This document shows, piece after piece, positions 44,244 through 53,269 of a stretch of 62,021 nucleotides of DNA. A program made the position numbers and the translations under genes. The notes under the pieces are model-generated. The model had not been told where the DNA came from, did not search any database, and saw only the letters and a list, made by a program, of their open reading frames with translations. Positions within the stretch are counted from its first letter, which is position 1; every line of letters begins with the position of its first letter. This stretch comes from Paracoccaceae bacterium (GTDB taxonomy: Bacteria > Pseudomonadota > Alphaproteobacteria > Rhizobiales > Stappiaceae), in NCBI GenBank assembly GCA_013373445.1, contig JABXHV010000031.1, positions 1 to 62,021 on the forward strand, written 5' to 3'.

Positions 44244-44282
44244 TCAAAAAAAGAAAAAGCCCCGCAGCGACACCGCGGGGCT
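44244..44282 (-). terminator. Intrinsic terminator of the amidase operon
   Basis: On the minus strand AGCCCCGC and GCGGGGCT form a perfect stem followed by TTTTTCTTTTTTT. It lies 32 bases after the amidase stop and is a textbook Rho-independent terminator. Confidence 0.92.
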
Positions 44283-44313
44283 CTCCAGCACCAAGACGAA
44301 ATCTTAGGTGATG

Positions 44314-45483
44314 CTATTCTTGAAGCATTCTTGCGATCGAAAACAGCATGCCGTCATTGGTTCGACTTGTCATAAGGGAAAGTCCCTGCGGAGCATCCTC
44401 GAGAGAGCTTCCAGGAACGGAAAGTTCCGGCGTTCCGTTTAGTCCCGAAACACAGGTCATACACATAATCGCAAAACGATAGGCCTCAAACTCCTCTGAG
44501 CTGGCATCGAGACGCGGAGCAGGACCTGGCGTTGTCGGCGCAACAAGCAGCACATTGTCGCCAAGCACCTCGTCCATTTGCGAACGAATAGCCAAACGCT
44601 GCGCCTTTGCTTCTTCAAAAGCTTTTCTGGTAATTTTTGAAGCCGCCGCAAACCGATCCGCCACTCCAGGACCAAAGGCAGGATGGTTCTTGGAGATCCA
44701 TTCTCCTTGAGCCTGCCAGGCTTCATAGGCTTGGTGCACGCGGAACGTTGCAAACCAGTCTTCAACACCTGGGCCTGGCAGCGGCTGTGTGTTCGCTCGG
44801 CCAAATAACGCTTCGAGCCGTGCGATCTGTGGCGCAAGAACAGCACGAACGCCATCACTGGTTCGATTCCAAATGGTATCAGGCATCCAGAGCTGCAAGT
44901 CGGCAGACGGAGACCGGGCATCAATACCCAATGCGGCCCCCACCTTCGTGAAGACGCCAAGGTCACGCGCGAACCATCCCGGAACATCAAAACTTGGCGC
45001 GAGGGGAACCAAACCCTCCCCACTCACCAGACCATGAGTCGGTCGCAATCCGAAAAGTCCGCAAAAAGCAGCTGGTGCACGAACGGATCCACCCGTATCG
45101 CTTCCAAGAGCAAAATCGACCAGCCCGGCAGCCACAGCCGCTGCAGAACCTGATGAGGATCCGCCCGGAACCCGGTCAGGTGCAGCCGAGTTGATTGGCG
45201 TGCCATAGTGAGCGTTTACGCCCAGAATGCTGTACGCCAGTTCATCCATGTGAGTGTAGCCAACCAGCTGGGCACCCTGCTGCAGAACTTGAACGAGCGC
45301 TGGTGCAGTTTGCTTTGCTGCCGCATGCGTCTCTTTCCAGGAAGGGTTTCCATTGCCCTCGATACGCCCTGCAAATTCATAGTTTTCTTTGGCGGCAAAA
45401 GTCACACCATCAAGAACACCACTCCCGGTTTTTAAGGGAGCCTCCAGGATTTCGGTAAAGGCATTCACATTGTCATTTAGCAT
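44314..45483 (-). CDS. Amidase-signature family hydrolase
   Basis: From the ATG at 45483, which has AAGAGA upstream, the protein has 389 residues; a TTG at 45510 is less likely. The Ser-Ser-Lys catalytic set is present: Lys in FAAKENYEF, the cis-Ser in GGSSSGSAAAVAAG, and the nucleophile Ser in GSDTGGSVRAPA. The family hydrolyses amides, ureas or carbamates. It is somewhat shorter than the common 450-500 residues. Its gene follows that of the FadR-type regulator and is divergent from a dipeptide-type importer, so the substrate may be an imported amide or peptide-like compound. Confidence 0.93.
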   Translation of the reverse strand: MLNDNVNAFTEILEAPLKTGSGVLDGVTFAAKENYEFAGRIEGNGNPSWKETHAAAKQTAPALVQVLQQGAQLVGYTHMDELAYSILGVNAHYGTPINSAAPDRVPGGSSSGSAAAVAAGLVDFALGSDTGGSVRAPAAFCGLFGLRPTHGLVSGEGLVPLAPSFDVPGWFARDLGVFTKVGAALGIDARSPSADLQLWMPDTIWNRTSDGVRAVLAPQIARLEALFGRANTQPLPGPGVEDWFATFRVHQAYEAWQAQGEWISKNHPAFGPGVADRFAAASKITRKAFEEAKAQRLAIRSQMDEVLGDNVLLVAPTTPGPAPRLDASSEEFEAYRFAIMCMTCVSGLNGTPELSVPGSSLEDAPQGLSLMTSRTNDGMLFSIARMLQE

Positions 45484-45506
45484 TCTATTTCTCTTTTCTA
45501 ATGCCT

Positions 45507-46232
45507 TCAAAGTTTTAGATCGATATCACATCGGCGCGCCGCCGATATGATATGGGCCTCAAGCGCTGCACACGCAGCGGAGCAGTCCTTGTCGAGAATT
45601 GCAGCCACGATTTGACCATGCTCGCGCGCGGTGTCTGCGACACACTCGATAATCACCATGGGAACCCACTGACTATCCTGAATCAGCTTCGCCATATGCT
45701 GGCGCATATCCTTGTAGAGCTCGTTTCCGCAACTCTCAAAGATAAGGTCATGAAACAAGGTGTCCTGCTCCGCCGCGGCAACTGCGTCGCCTTTTTGGGC
45801 AGCCTCCGTCAACGCTTCGGCAGAAAGACGCAAGCGGGCAACCACACCGTCGTCCATATTGCCATATGCAAGTGCCAAAGCTGCAGGCTCAAACTTGGCG
45901 CGAAACTGATAAACATCGTGGAGCGAATAGCCTTCGTTGTTTGGCCAGTAATCCATCGGGCGTCGCCGTTCAGGCTCCGCAACAAATAACCCGCGCCGCT
46001 GCTCAACCCTTATCAATCCCAACGTTTCCAACATCGACACGCCTTCCCTGACGGAGGGTCGAGAGACTGACAGGAGAGCACAAATATCACGTTGTGACGG
46101 CAGGGCATCTCCTGGCCCAAGCTGTTCTGTTTCAATATGATTTTGGACCCAGCGAGCAACTTTCAAGGGCACAGAAAGCTCGTTTTCCCCGACTGCGCCA
46201 TGCGGCGATGAGATTGAGAGTTGTGACGTCAT
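45507..46232 (-). CDS. GntR-family regulator, FadR subfamily
   Basis: The 241-residue protein has an N-terminal winged helix (SQRDICALLSVSRPSVREGV near residue 45, then IRVEQRRGLFV) and an all-helical FCD domain. That domain has metal-binding residues in RAKFEPAALAL, EQDTLFHDLI and HGQIVAAI. It is divergent from the importer operon and upstream of the amidase gene, so it probably controls both. A palindrome matching the FadR-group consensus lies in the shared promoter region. Confidence 0.93.
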   Translation of the reverse strand: MTSQLSISSPHGAVGENELSVPLKVARWVQNHIETEQLGPGDALPSQRDICALLSVSRPSVREGVSMLETLGLIRVEQRRGLFVAEPERRRPMDYWPNNEGYSLHDVYQFRAKFEPAALALAYGNMDDGVVARLRLSAEALTEAAQKGDAVAAAEQDTLFHDLIFESCGNELYKDMRQHMAKLIQDSQWVPMVIIECVADTAREHGQIVAAILDKDCSAACAALEAHIISAARRCDIDLKL

Positions 46233-46489
46233 ATTAGTCAGAAATGCCTAAATATTAAACTTGCGTATTTTTTAGACTGACCATACCGTTGACTGGTCAG
46301 ACCAGAAAATAAATCCGGAAACTTCACAAGCAAAAATAATTGATAATGATGAAAATTCAACAATAAAATTCATATTTAAAATAATAATTAAACCAAATAT
46401 AGAATACCTATAATATAGATTTTATTTTTATAAATAAAAATGTGGAGAGAAACAAATAAACTGCCATATTTTTCAGAAGAGGACAGAAA
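46233..46489. promoter_or_regulatory. A/T-rich divergent promoter region of the amidase/importer locus
   Basis: The region contains the palindrome at 46293-46305 and then about 150 bases of extreme A/T richness with no reading frame. A TATAAT at 46409-46414 is a good -10 candidate for the rightward importer operon, although its -35 is weak. GAGG eight bases before the ATG at 46490 sets the next start. Confidence 0.55.
46293..46305. promoter_or_regulatory. FadR-type operator palindrome
   Basis: CTGGTC-A-GACCAG is a perfect 6-1-6 palindrome and matches the core TGGTCnGACCA of FadR-subfamily operators. It lies 61 bases upstream of the regulator start in the divergent promoter. Confidence 0.72.
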
Positions 46490-48103
46490 ATGGCACTTAA
46501 GAAATTCAGAGGGGCTGCTATAGCAGCTCTTTCAATTGCGGCACTCGCAACAACCTCCATTCATGCGATGGCCGCAGGCACACTTCGTGTGGGTATGACA
46601 GCATCAGATATCCCGCTGACCACAGGTCAAACTGACCAAGGTGGTGAAGGTATGCGTTTCATGGGCTATACCGTCTATGATTCCTTGATCGAATGGGACC
46701 TTACAAGCTCTGAAAAGCCATCCGTCCTGATCCCGGGTTTGGCGACTGAGTGGGCTGTTGATGAAGAAGATCAGACAAAATGGATATTCAAAATCCGTGA
46801 AGGCGTCACATTTCATGACGGCAGCCCGTTCACGGCAAATGATGTTGTCTGGAACTTTGAAAAGCTGCTGAATCCAGACAGCGAACAATATGATCCGCGT
46901 CAGTCTGCACAAGGCAAGTCTCGTATTCCGGCAGTTGCTTCTTACAAGGCGATTGACGACTTCACCTTGGAAATCACCACCAAAGAACCTGATGCGACCC
47001 TGCCTTACCAGCTAGCGTGGATCCTTATGTCTTCCAAAGCAAACTGGGAAGCGCATGACAAAAGCTGGGAGGAAGTGGCCAAAGAACCTTCAGGTACAGG
47101 TCCGTGGAAGCTCGAGAGCTTCGTACCTCGTGAACGCGCAGAGCTTGTTCCAAACTCCGAGTACTGGGATGACACGCGTGTACCAAAGCTCGACAAGATG
47201 GTTCTGATGCCTCTGCCAGAGCCAAATGCACGCACTGCAGCTCTTCTTTCGGGTCAGGTTGACTGGATTGAAGCCCCGGCTCCAGACACAATCCCCGCTC
47301 TGACAGGGAATGGTTTTGAGATCGTTTCAAATGCATACCCTCACAACTGGACGTGGCACCTTTCCCGTCTGGAAGGGTCTCCGTGGAACGACATTCGTGT
47401 TCGTAAGGCCGCCAACCTTGCAATTGATCGCGAGGGTTTGAAGCAGCTTCTCGGTGGGCTAGCCATTCCTGCCAAGGGCTTCCTGCCACCGTCAAGTCAG
47501 TGGTTCGGCAACCCAACCTTCGAAGTCAAATACGATCCGGAAGCAGCCTTGGCACTGATGGCGGAAGCTGGTTACAGCCCAGAAAACCCGCTGAAGGTTA
47601 AAGCACTGATCTCACCATCAGGTTCCGGTCAAATGCTGCCGTTACCGATGAACGAGTATGTTCAGCAGAGCCTTGCAGAAATCGGCATCGAAGTTGAGTT
47701 CATGGTTGTCGAGTGGAACCAGATGATCAATCTGTGGCGTGCCGGCGCTGCCGACCCAAGCGTCGACGGTTCGATGTCCATCAACTTCACGTACTTCATT
47801 CAGGATCCCTTCACAGGCCTGATCCGTCACCTGTCTTGTGACCTTATCGCGCCAAACGGCACCAACTGGGGCCACTACTGTGATCCGGAAATGCAGGACC
47901 TGTTCAAGCAGATCAAAACCACTTTTGATGCCGCAGAGCAGGATGAAGTCTTGAAGAAGACACACGAGAAATACGTCAACGAAGCACTCTTCCTGATGGT
48001 TACTCATGACGTGGCACCACGTGCAATGAGCCCAAAAGTTGAAGGCTTTGTTCAGGCTCAGAACTGGTACCAGAACTTCTCTGGCATCACGATCGCCGAA
48101 TAA
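46490..48103 (+). CDS. Dipeptide/oligopeptide-type ABC binding protein (family 5)
   Basis: The 537-residue protein has a signal peptide (cleavage near IHAMAAG, residue 29) and family 5 features: GYTVYDSLIEWD, PGLATEWAVDEEDQTKWIF, the near-universal REGVTFHDGSPFTANDVVW, and DIRVRKAANLAIDREGL. Family 5 proteins bind peptides, nickel, glutathione or various amides. It starts a rightward operon with two permeases and two ATPases. The nearby amidase suggests an amide or peptide-like ligand. Confidence 0.95.
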   Translation: MALKKFRGAAIAALSIAALATTSIHAMAAGTLRVGMTASDIPLTTGQTDQGGEGMRFMGYTVYDSLIEWDLTSSEKPSVLIPGLATEWAVDEEDQTKWIFKIREGVTFHDGSPFTANDVVWNFEKLLNPDSEQYDPRQSAQGKSRIPAVASYKAIDDFTLEITTKEPDATLPYQLAWILMSSKANWEAHDKSWEEVAKEPSGTGPWKLESFVPRERAELVPNSEYWDDTRVPKLDKMVLMPLPEPNARTAALLSGQVDWIEAPAPDTIPALTGNGFEIVSNAYPHNWTWHLSRLEGSPWNDIRVRKAANLAIDREGLKQLLGGLAIPAKGFLPPSSQWFGNPTFEVKYDPEAALALMAEAGYSPENPLKVKALISPSGSGQMLPLPMNEYVQQSLAEIGIEVEFMVVEWNQMINLWRAGAADPSVDGSMSINFTYFIQDPFTGLIRHLSCDLIAPNGTNWGHYCDPEMQDLFKQIKTTFDAAEQDEVLKKTHEKYVNEALFLMVTHDVAPRAMSPKVEGFVQAQNWYQNFSGITIAE

Positions 48104-48111
48104 ACTATCTG

Positions 48112-48139
48112 AAGATCGCGGAAGCAATTCCGCGATCTT
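48112..48139 (+). other. Hairpin between family 5 binding-protein and permease genes
   Basis: AAGATCGCGGAA and TTCCGCGATCTT form a perfect twelve-pair stem with a four-base loop, eight bases after the binding-protein stop, followed by TCTCG. It could give partial termination or protect the upstream message. Confidence 0.8.
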
Positions 48140-48217
48140 TCTCGTCGCCAAAGTCGCCAGCCAGGATCTGCCAATAACGGTTGACCTGCCACCACCGACA
48201 GCAAAACGGTCCTGCTG

Positions 48218-49171
48218 ATGTTCGCCTATTTCGTTCGTCGATTATTGTATGTTCTCCCGGTTGCCATCGGCGTTAGCATCATTTGCTTCCTGCTGGTTCA
48301 CATCGCACCAGGTGACCCTCTCACTGCAATCATGCCAGTTGATGCGACCGCAGAAGAACAAGCTGCAATGCGCTCTGCCTACGGCCTGGACAAACCACTA
48401 CCGGTTCAATACGCAATCTGGATCGGCAAAGCCGCAACAGGCGATCTCGGAAAGTCAATTGCCACCGGAAGACCGGTCGCAAATGAGGTCTTTGCAGCCG
48501 TAAAGAATTCCCTGCTGCTCGCCTTCGCGGCCAGCATCATCGCTTTTCCGATTGGGCTCTTCCTGGGCTTCGTTGCAGGCTACTTTAGAGACACGATCTT
48601 TGATCGGATCGTGACCGGATTTGCGATCACAGGCGTCTCTGTTCCCAATTATTGGCTTGGGATCGTTCTTGTCATCATCTTCTCAGTAAATCTGTCCTGG
48701 CTGCCATCCATGGGCGCTGGCCCCGGAGGTTCGGGAGAATGGGCGTGGGACTACGCCCATATCCGCCACTTGATCCTTCCTGCTGTCACCCTTGCCGTAG
48801 TTCCGATCGGGATCGTTGCGCGCACTGTCCGCGCCCTCGTGGGTGACATATTCTCGATGGATTTTGTTCAGGCACTTTATGCCAAAGGCATGCGTCACAG
48901 CGATGTCCTGAAACACGTCATCCGCAATGCGGCACCGACAGCACTTTCCGTTATGGGGTTGCAACTTGGCTATCTTCTGGGCGGTTCAATCTTGATTGAG
49001 ACTGTTTTCAACTGGCCCGGCTCTGGCTTTCTCCTGTCAAACGCGATTTTCCAAAGGGACCTGCCTTTACTCCAGGGCACCATCTTGGTGCTCGCGCTGT
49101 TCTTCGTCTTCATGAACCTCATTGTTGACGTGGCCCAGGCCGCCATTGACCCTCGCATCAAAAGGTCCTGA
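48218..49171 (+). CDS. Dipeptide-type ABC permease, DppB family
   Basis: The 317-residue protein has the DppB/OppB opening FAYFVRRLLYVLPVAIGVSI, six predicted helices and the conserved loop MRHSDVLKHVIRNAAPTALS that docks the ATPase. It pairs with the DppC-type subunit two bases downstream. Confidence 0.95.
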   Translation: MFAYFVRRLLYVLPVAIGVSIICFLLVHIAPGDPLTAIMPVDATAEEQAAMRSAYGLDKPLPVQYAIWIGKAATGDLGKSIATGRPVANEVFAAVKNSLLLAFAASIIAFPIGLFLGFVAGYFRDTIFDRIVTGFAITGVSVPNYWLGIVLVIIFSVNLSWLPSMGAGPGGSGEWAWDYAHIRHLILPAVTLAVVPIGIVARTVRALVGDIFSMDFVQALYAKGMRHSDVLKHVIRNAAPTALSVMGLQLGYLLGGSILIETVFNWPGSGFLLSNAIFQRDLPLLQGTILVLALFFVFMNLIVDVAQAAIDPRIKRS

Positions 49172-49173
49172 AA

Positions 49174-50061
49174 ATGACCGTTGCAGCAGAACCAATCATC
49201 ACCGAAGAAGTGAAGCAGAAAAGTCCGGGCTATTGGGCTGGCGTCATGAAACGTTTCATGCGCGACCCTGTTGCTGTGGGATGTGCCGTGATCATCCTGT
49301 TACTCATTCTTTCGGCAATTTTCGCGCCCTATCTCGGCCTGAATGATCCCTACAAGGCGAGCATGATCAAGCGCCTCAAGCCAATCGGCTTCCCTGGCTT
49401 TCCGCTTGGTACCGATGAGCAAGGCCGCGATATGTTGGCGCGTTTGATTTACGGCGGACGACTAACGCTCTTTGTCGGGCTAACGCCCGTTGTTCTTGCA
49501 TTCTTTATCGGATCGTCACTCGGATTGATCGCCGGCTATGTCGGCGGCTGGGTAAACACGGTCATTATGCGCACGGTAGACATTTTCTTCGCCTTCCCGT
49601 CCGTGCTGCTGGCCATTGCGATCTCCAGCGCACTGGGAGCCGGTATTGTCAACAGCCTCGTGTCCCTGACAATTGTCTTTATACCCCCGATCGCGCGTGT
49701 CGCTGAAAGCGCAACCGCGAGTGTCCGTTCACTTGATTACATAGATGCAGCACGCGCCACAGGTGGCAATGCACTGACGATTGTCCGCGTTCATGTCATT
49801 GGCAACGTATTGGGACCTATCTTCGTCTACGCAACGAGCCTCACCAGCGTCTGCATGATCCTTGCAGCAGGCCTCTCCTTCCTGGGCATTGGCGTCCGGC
49901 CACCTGAGCCTGAGTGGGGGCTTATGCTCAATACCCTGCGCACCGCGATCTATGTCAATCCGTGGATTGCCGCGCTTCCCGGACTGATGATCTTCATTAC
50001 GTCCCTTTGCCTCAATCTTTTGAGCGACGGCCTTCGGAGTGCAATGAATGTCAAAGACTGA
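49174..50061 (+). CDS. Dipeptide-type ABC permease, DppC family
   Basis: The 295-residue protein has the DppC/OppC N-terminal helix followed by FPLGTDEQGRDMLARLIYGG, a family hallmark. It also has the loop DYIDAARATGGNALTIVRVH for ATPase docking and SFLGIGVRPPEPEWG near the C-terminus. Its last 14 bases overlap the next ATPase gene. Confidence 0.95.
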   Translation: MTVAAEPIITEEVKQKSPGYWAGVMKRFMRDPVAVGCAVIILLLILSAIFAPYLGLNDPYKASMIKRLKPIGFPGFPLGTDEQGRDMLARLIYGGRLTLFVGLTPVVLAFFIGSSLGLIAGYVGGWVNTVIMRTVDIFFAFPSVLLAIAISSALGAGIVNSLVSLTIVFIPPIARVAESATASVRSLDYIDAARATGGNALTIVRVHVIGNVLGPIFVYATSLTSVCMILAAGLSFLGIGVRPPEPEWGLMLNTLRTAIYVNPWIAALPGLMIFITSLCLNLLSDGLRSAMNVKD

Positions 50062-51097
50062 CGCCACAAACAGCACAAGTGATCGCGGTGGGCCACGTCA
50101 ACCTCTGATCATCGCCAAGAACCTTAAAAAGCACTTCCCGATACGCTCCGGAATGCTGAACCGCCAGACAGCAACAGTGCATGCGGTCGACGGCATTTCA
50201 TTTGACGTCAAGAAGGGCGAGACTCTCGGTATCGTCGGGGAGTCTGGCTGCGGAAAGTCAACGACGGCCAGATTGCTGATTGGCCTGATCGAACTGGATG
50301 ACGGCTCCATCATCTTTGATGGCGACGTTCTTGGCAGCGATATCAAACTCAAGGAACTTCGACGCGGCGTTCAGATGGTGTTTCAGGACAGCTATGCCTC
50401 GCTCAACCCTCGAATGACCATCCTGGACTCCATTGCGTTTGGCCCTAAAATCCACGATCACAAGGATCCGGCCAGCGTTGCGCGCAACCTGATGGAACGC
50501 GTAGGACTTGATCCGGAGCGCTTTGCGATGCGTTATCCGCATGAGCTTTCCGGCGGCCAACGTCAGCGCGTAAACATCGCCCGAGCCCTCGCGCTGTCCC
50601 CCCGCCTGGTCATTCTGGATGAAGCAGTATCAGCGCTCGACAAATCCGTCGAAGCACAAGTGCTCAACCTTCTGTCCGACCTGCGCGAAGAACTAGACCT
50701 TACCTATGTCTTCATATCTCATGACCTGAACGTCGTTCGATACATCTCGGACCGCGTTCTGGTGATGTATCTGGGTGAGGTTGTCGAAGTCGGTCCTGTG
50801 GAGGCAGTCTACAAAGAACAAGCCCATCCCTACACCGCTTCCCTCTTTGCAGCCATGCCGTCTATGGATCCGGACAACCGAACAGAGGAGCCCCCTCTTG
50901 CAGGTGACCCACCAAATCCGATTGATCCGCCAACCGGATGCCGTTTCCATACAAGATGCCGCTTTTCCGAAAGCGTCTGTTCAAAGGTAAAGCCCAAACT
51001 GAATGTCATTGCAGACAACCCCGATCATCTGGCGGCCTGCCATATCAAGGATGTAGGCTCTGGGCACAGCCTCGCGGCACAGGAGGCCGGCGAATGA
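50048..51097 (+). CDS. Dipeptide-type ABC ATPase, DppF/OppF family
   Basis: This 349-residue ATPase has Walker A GESGCGKST, signature [15 protein letters not shown] and Walker B LVILDEAVSALD. The oligopeptide C-terminal region contains a Cys cluster (GCRFHTRCRFSESVC) typical of the group. It works with the DppD-type ATPase encoded next as a heterodimer. Usually DppD precedes DppF; here the order is reversed. Confidence 0.95.
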   Translation: MSKTDATNSTSDRGGPRQPLIIAKNLKKHFPIRSGMLNRQTATVHAVDGISFDVKKGETLGIVGESGCGKSTTARLLIGLIELDDGSIIFDGDVLGSDIKLKELRRGVQMVFQDSYASLNPRMTILDSIAFGPKIHDHKDPASVARNLMERVGLDPERFAMRYPHELSGGQRQRVNIARALALSPRLVILDEAVSALDKSVEAQVLNLLSDLREELDLTYVFISHDLNVVRYISDRVLVMYLGEVVEVGPVEAVYKEQAHPYTASLFAAMPSMDPDNRTEEPPLAGDPPNPIDPPTGCRFHTRCRFSESVCSKVKPKLNVIADNPDHLAACHIKDVGSGHSLAAQEAGE

Positions 51098-52074
51098 CCC
51101 AAACACCCTTGGTCGAATTCGAAAACCTCAAGGTCCGTTTCAAAGGTGAAAGAACGGTCCACGCCATCAACGGATTGAACCTGTCGCTTCAGCCGGGCGA
51201 AATGCTCGGTCTCCTTGGAGAGTCTGGATCCGGTAAAAGCGTTACGTTGAAAACACTGCTGCGCCTGCTGCCACCAAAACGCAGCGAGCTTGAAGGGTCT
51301 GTCCGTGTCAACGGAACAGACATAATGACCCTTTCGGGCAACGCACTTGCATCCTATCGAGGTGGCGACGTCTCAATGGTGTTTCAGGAACCTGCATTAG
51401 CGCTCGACCCTGTTTACACGATTGGCGATCAAATCGCGGAAACCGTCATGCGCCACAAAGGCATCGGCAAGACTGCCGCGATGGATGTGGCGCTCGATAT
51501 GTTGACACGCGTGCGCATCCCCTCTCCCGAACGCCGGCTGAAGAACTATCCGCACGAGCTATCGGGCGGCATGCGCCAACGAGCAATGATTGCACTTGCC
51601 CTTTCGTGTCGTCCAAAATTGCTCCTTGCCGATGAACCGACCACTGCACTTGATGCAACAGTTCAAATCCAGATCCTTCTGCTCCTTCGTGAGCTGCAAA
51701 AGGAATTCGGCATGGGTGTCATCTTCGTCACCCATGATATTGGCGTGGCAGTCGAGGTGTCTGACAAGATTGCGATCATGTATGCCGGCAATCTGGTAGA
51801 GACCGGAACGACCCGTGATGTGATCAGAAATCCTCAGCATCCCTACACCAAGGGATTGCTGGCAGCCAACCTTCATGGTGTCGTCAAGGGCGAACGACTG
51901 GACGCAATTCCAGGCTCTCCTCCCGCACTTGAAGAACCGCCACACTGCTGCTCTTTCGCGCCGCGTTGTGCTTTCGCAGAAGACAGGTGCCGTTCAGACC
52001 TACCACCGGTCACCGACTTGGGTGGTGGCCATAGCGTCAGCTGTGTTCTAGCCGCTTCAACGACAACGGCTTAA
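51094..52074 (+). CDS. Dipeptide-type ABC ATPase, DppD/OppD family
   Basis: The ATG at 51094 has AGGAGG seven bases upstream and overlaps the previous stop by four bases; an open extension to 50938 is an artefact inside the DppF-type gene. The 326-residue protein has Walker [10 protein letters not shown], signature [15 protein letters not shown], Walker [13 protein letters not shown] and the Cys-containing tail [15 protein letters not shown]. It completes the importer. Confidence 0.95.
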   Translation: MTQTPLVEFENLKVRFKGERTVHAINGLNLSLQPGEMLGLLGESGSGKSVTLKTLLRLLPPKRSELEGSVRVNGTDIMTLSGNALASYRGGDVSMVFQEPALALDPVYTIGDQIAETVMRHKGIGKTAAMDVALDMLTRVRIPSPERRLKNYPHELSGGMRQRAMIALALSCRPKLLLADEPTTALDATVQIQILLLLRELQKEFGMGVIFVTHDIGVAVEVSDKIAIMYAGNLVETGTTRDVIRNPQHPYTKGLLAANLHGVVKGERLDAIPGSPPALEEPPHCCSFAPRCAFAEDRCRSDLPPVTDLGGGHSVSCVLAASTTTA

Positions 52075-52089
52075 GCAGACGCCACGAGC

Positions 52090-52746
52090 TCAGGAACGTG
52101 ATTGAACCAATTCTTCCAGCCATTGAACAGCTGAGGGAATTGGTTCGACAACAGGCACTGCAAGATCTTTCGCAATTCTGCGACCCGCAACTGCGAGAGG
52201 CCCTCCACCAATGACAATCGCCTCGACACCATCTTCGCGGATCGCGGTCAGAGCCGCTTCTCGTAGACGATCAGCGAGCAGCTCCTCTGACTGCATCGTC
52301 TCTTCAAGATCACCTCTGGTCAAATGAACCGACGTAAGTTGTTCGCCGCCTACATATGAAGCCATACGAAGCTTGATCGCCTCGACGAGATCCGGTGTTG
52401 TCGTCACAATGGCAAACCTTCTGCCGTTGGCACCAGCGACACGCGCCGCGGACTGCGCAATCCCAACAACCGGCACCGTCAGCGCGTTGGCCAAGGCATC
52501 ACGTCCCGGATCTCCGAAGGCGGAGACTATGACACCTGCTGGCAAAATTCGCTCAATATCGCTTTTGAGATCAAAAACGGCGCTCGCTGAATTGGACAGA
52601 GCCATCTCGTTGGTAATCAAAGAGGCACCATCGCGAGCGGTCAGCCCTATGATCGAATATCCATGACATTCACTTTGCGCGATCTCAACCATCTGTTTGG
52701 TCGTCTGCTTATTCGTATTCGGATTAACAAGTACAATTTTCGCCAC
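52090..52746 (-). CDS. Asp/Glu/hydantoin racemase-family protein lacking the catalytic cysteines
   Basis: A GTG at 52746 with AAGG upstream gives the family-typical opening AKIVLVNPNTNKQTT (218 residues); earlier in-frame ATGs at 52776 and 52896 are possible but add atypical sequence. Other family motifs are ITNEMALSNSASAV, GVIVSAFGDPGRDAL and EAIVIGGGPLAVAGR. In active racemases the last two regions carry the catalytic Cys residues (as in CFGDPG and GCAGM); here they read SAFGDPG and GGGPLA. The only Cys (in SECHGY) is elsewhere. The protein is convergent with the dipeptide-type importer. A non-racemase activity or a binding role is likely. Confidence 0.85.
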   Translation of the reverse strand: MAKIVLVNPNTNKQTTKQMVEIAQSECHGYSIIGLTARDGASLITNEMALSNSASAVFDLKSDIERILPAGVIVSAFGDPGRDALANALTVPVVGIAQSAARVAGANGRRFAIVTTTPDLVEAIKLRMASYVGGEQLTSVHLTRGDLEETMQSEELLADRLREAALTAIREDGVEAIVIGGGPLAVAGRRIAKDLAVPVVEPIPSAVQWLEELVQSRS

Positions 52747-52967
52747 AGCCAACACCTTAGAACCCACATCGCACATGTAATGATACGTGACATCGAAAGC
52801 CGACGCACGGTCTCGGGAAAAAGAAACGACCCAGTTCTGCAAGGCACCAAAAGAAAGCGTCATGGCGAGAGCAGCACAGCTATCGCACGGCTCCAAAGTG
52901 ACACCGGCCGCGTAATTAATCTGCGATCGAATGAAACATTTGACTCACGCTCATTCCTGTTCCTAAG

Positions 52968-52986
52968 TATCCCCTCCTAGGGGATA
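52968..52986. promoter_or_regulatory. Operator of the metal-exporter operon (CsoR/RcnR type)
   Basis: TATCCCC (52968-52974) and GGGGATA (52980-52986) are perfect inverted arms around five bases, ten bases before the repressor ATG. A C-tract/G-tract inverted repeat is the usual operator form for CsoR/RcnR repressors. TTGACT at 52940-52945 may be the -35 of the promoter it covers. Confidence 0.72.
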
Positions 52987-52995
52987 GGATATAAA

Positions 52996-53259
52996 ATGGA
53001 ACACCAAAGTCATTCAGCGATAATTAAGCGCCTTAAGCGCGCAAACGGGCATTTAAGCAAAACGATTGCGATGATTGAGGATGGCCGTCCCTGTGTTGAT
53101 GTTGCCCAGCAACTCCATGCTGTCAGCAAGGCGATCGAACAGGCAAAGCGTGTCTTGATTCACGATCACATCGATCATTGTCTCGAAGGCAGCACGGCCA
53201 AGGAGAAAGACCAGTCTCAACTCGTTTCAGAGTTCAGAGAAATCTCAAAATATCTCTAG
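52996..53259 (+). CDS. CsoR/RcnR-family metal-sensing repressor
   Basis: The 87-residue, all-helical protein has the family layout. Potential ligands are His3, Cys33 (GRPCVDVAQQLHAV), His58 and Cys62 (IHDHIDHC). The spacing Cys-25-His-4-Cys equals the Cys-His-Cys set of CsoR-type sensors, and an N-terminal His is also present as in the nickel sensors RcnR and InrS. The exporter gene begins ten bases downstream. Metal binding would release it from the palindrome at 52968-52986. The neighbouring RcnA-type pump favours nickel or cobalt over copper. Confidence 0.93.
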   Translation: MEHQSHSAIIKRLKRANGHLSKTIAMIEDGRPCVDVAQQLHAVSKAIEQAKRVLIHDHIDHCLEGSTAKEKDQSQLVSEFREISKYL

Positions 53260-53269
53260 AGAGAAAACG

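Noticed and set aside
46320-46489. Possible replication or transfer origin in the A/T-rich stretch
   Set aside because: No iteron, DnaA-box cluster or replication gene is near; it is most simply an A/T-rich promoter region.
50938-51093. 52-residue N-terminal extension of the DppD-type ATPase
   Set aside because: It overlaps the preceding ATPase gene and the ATG at 51094 has a perfect AGGAGG.
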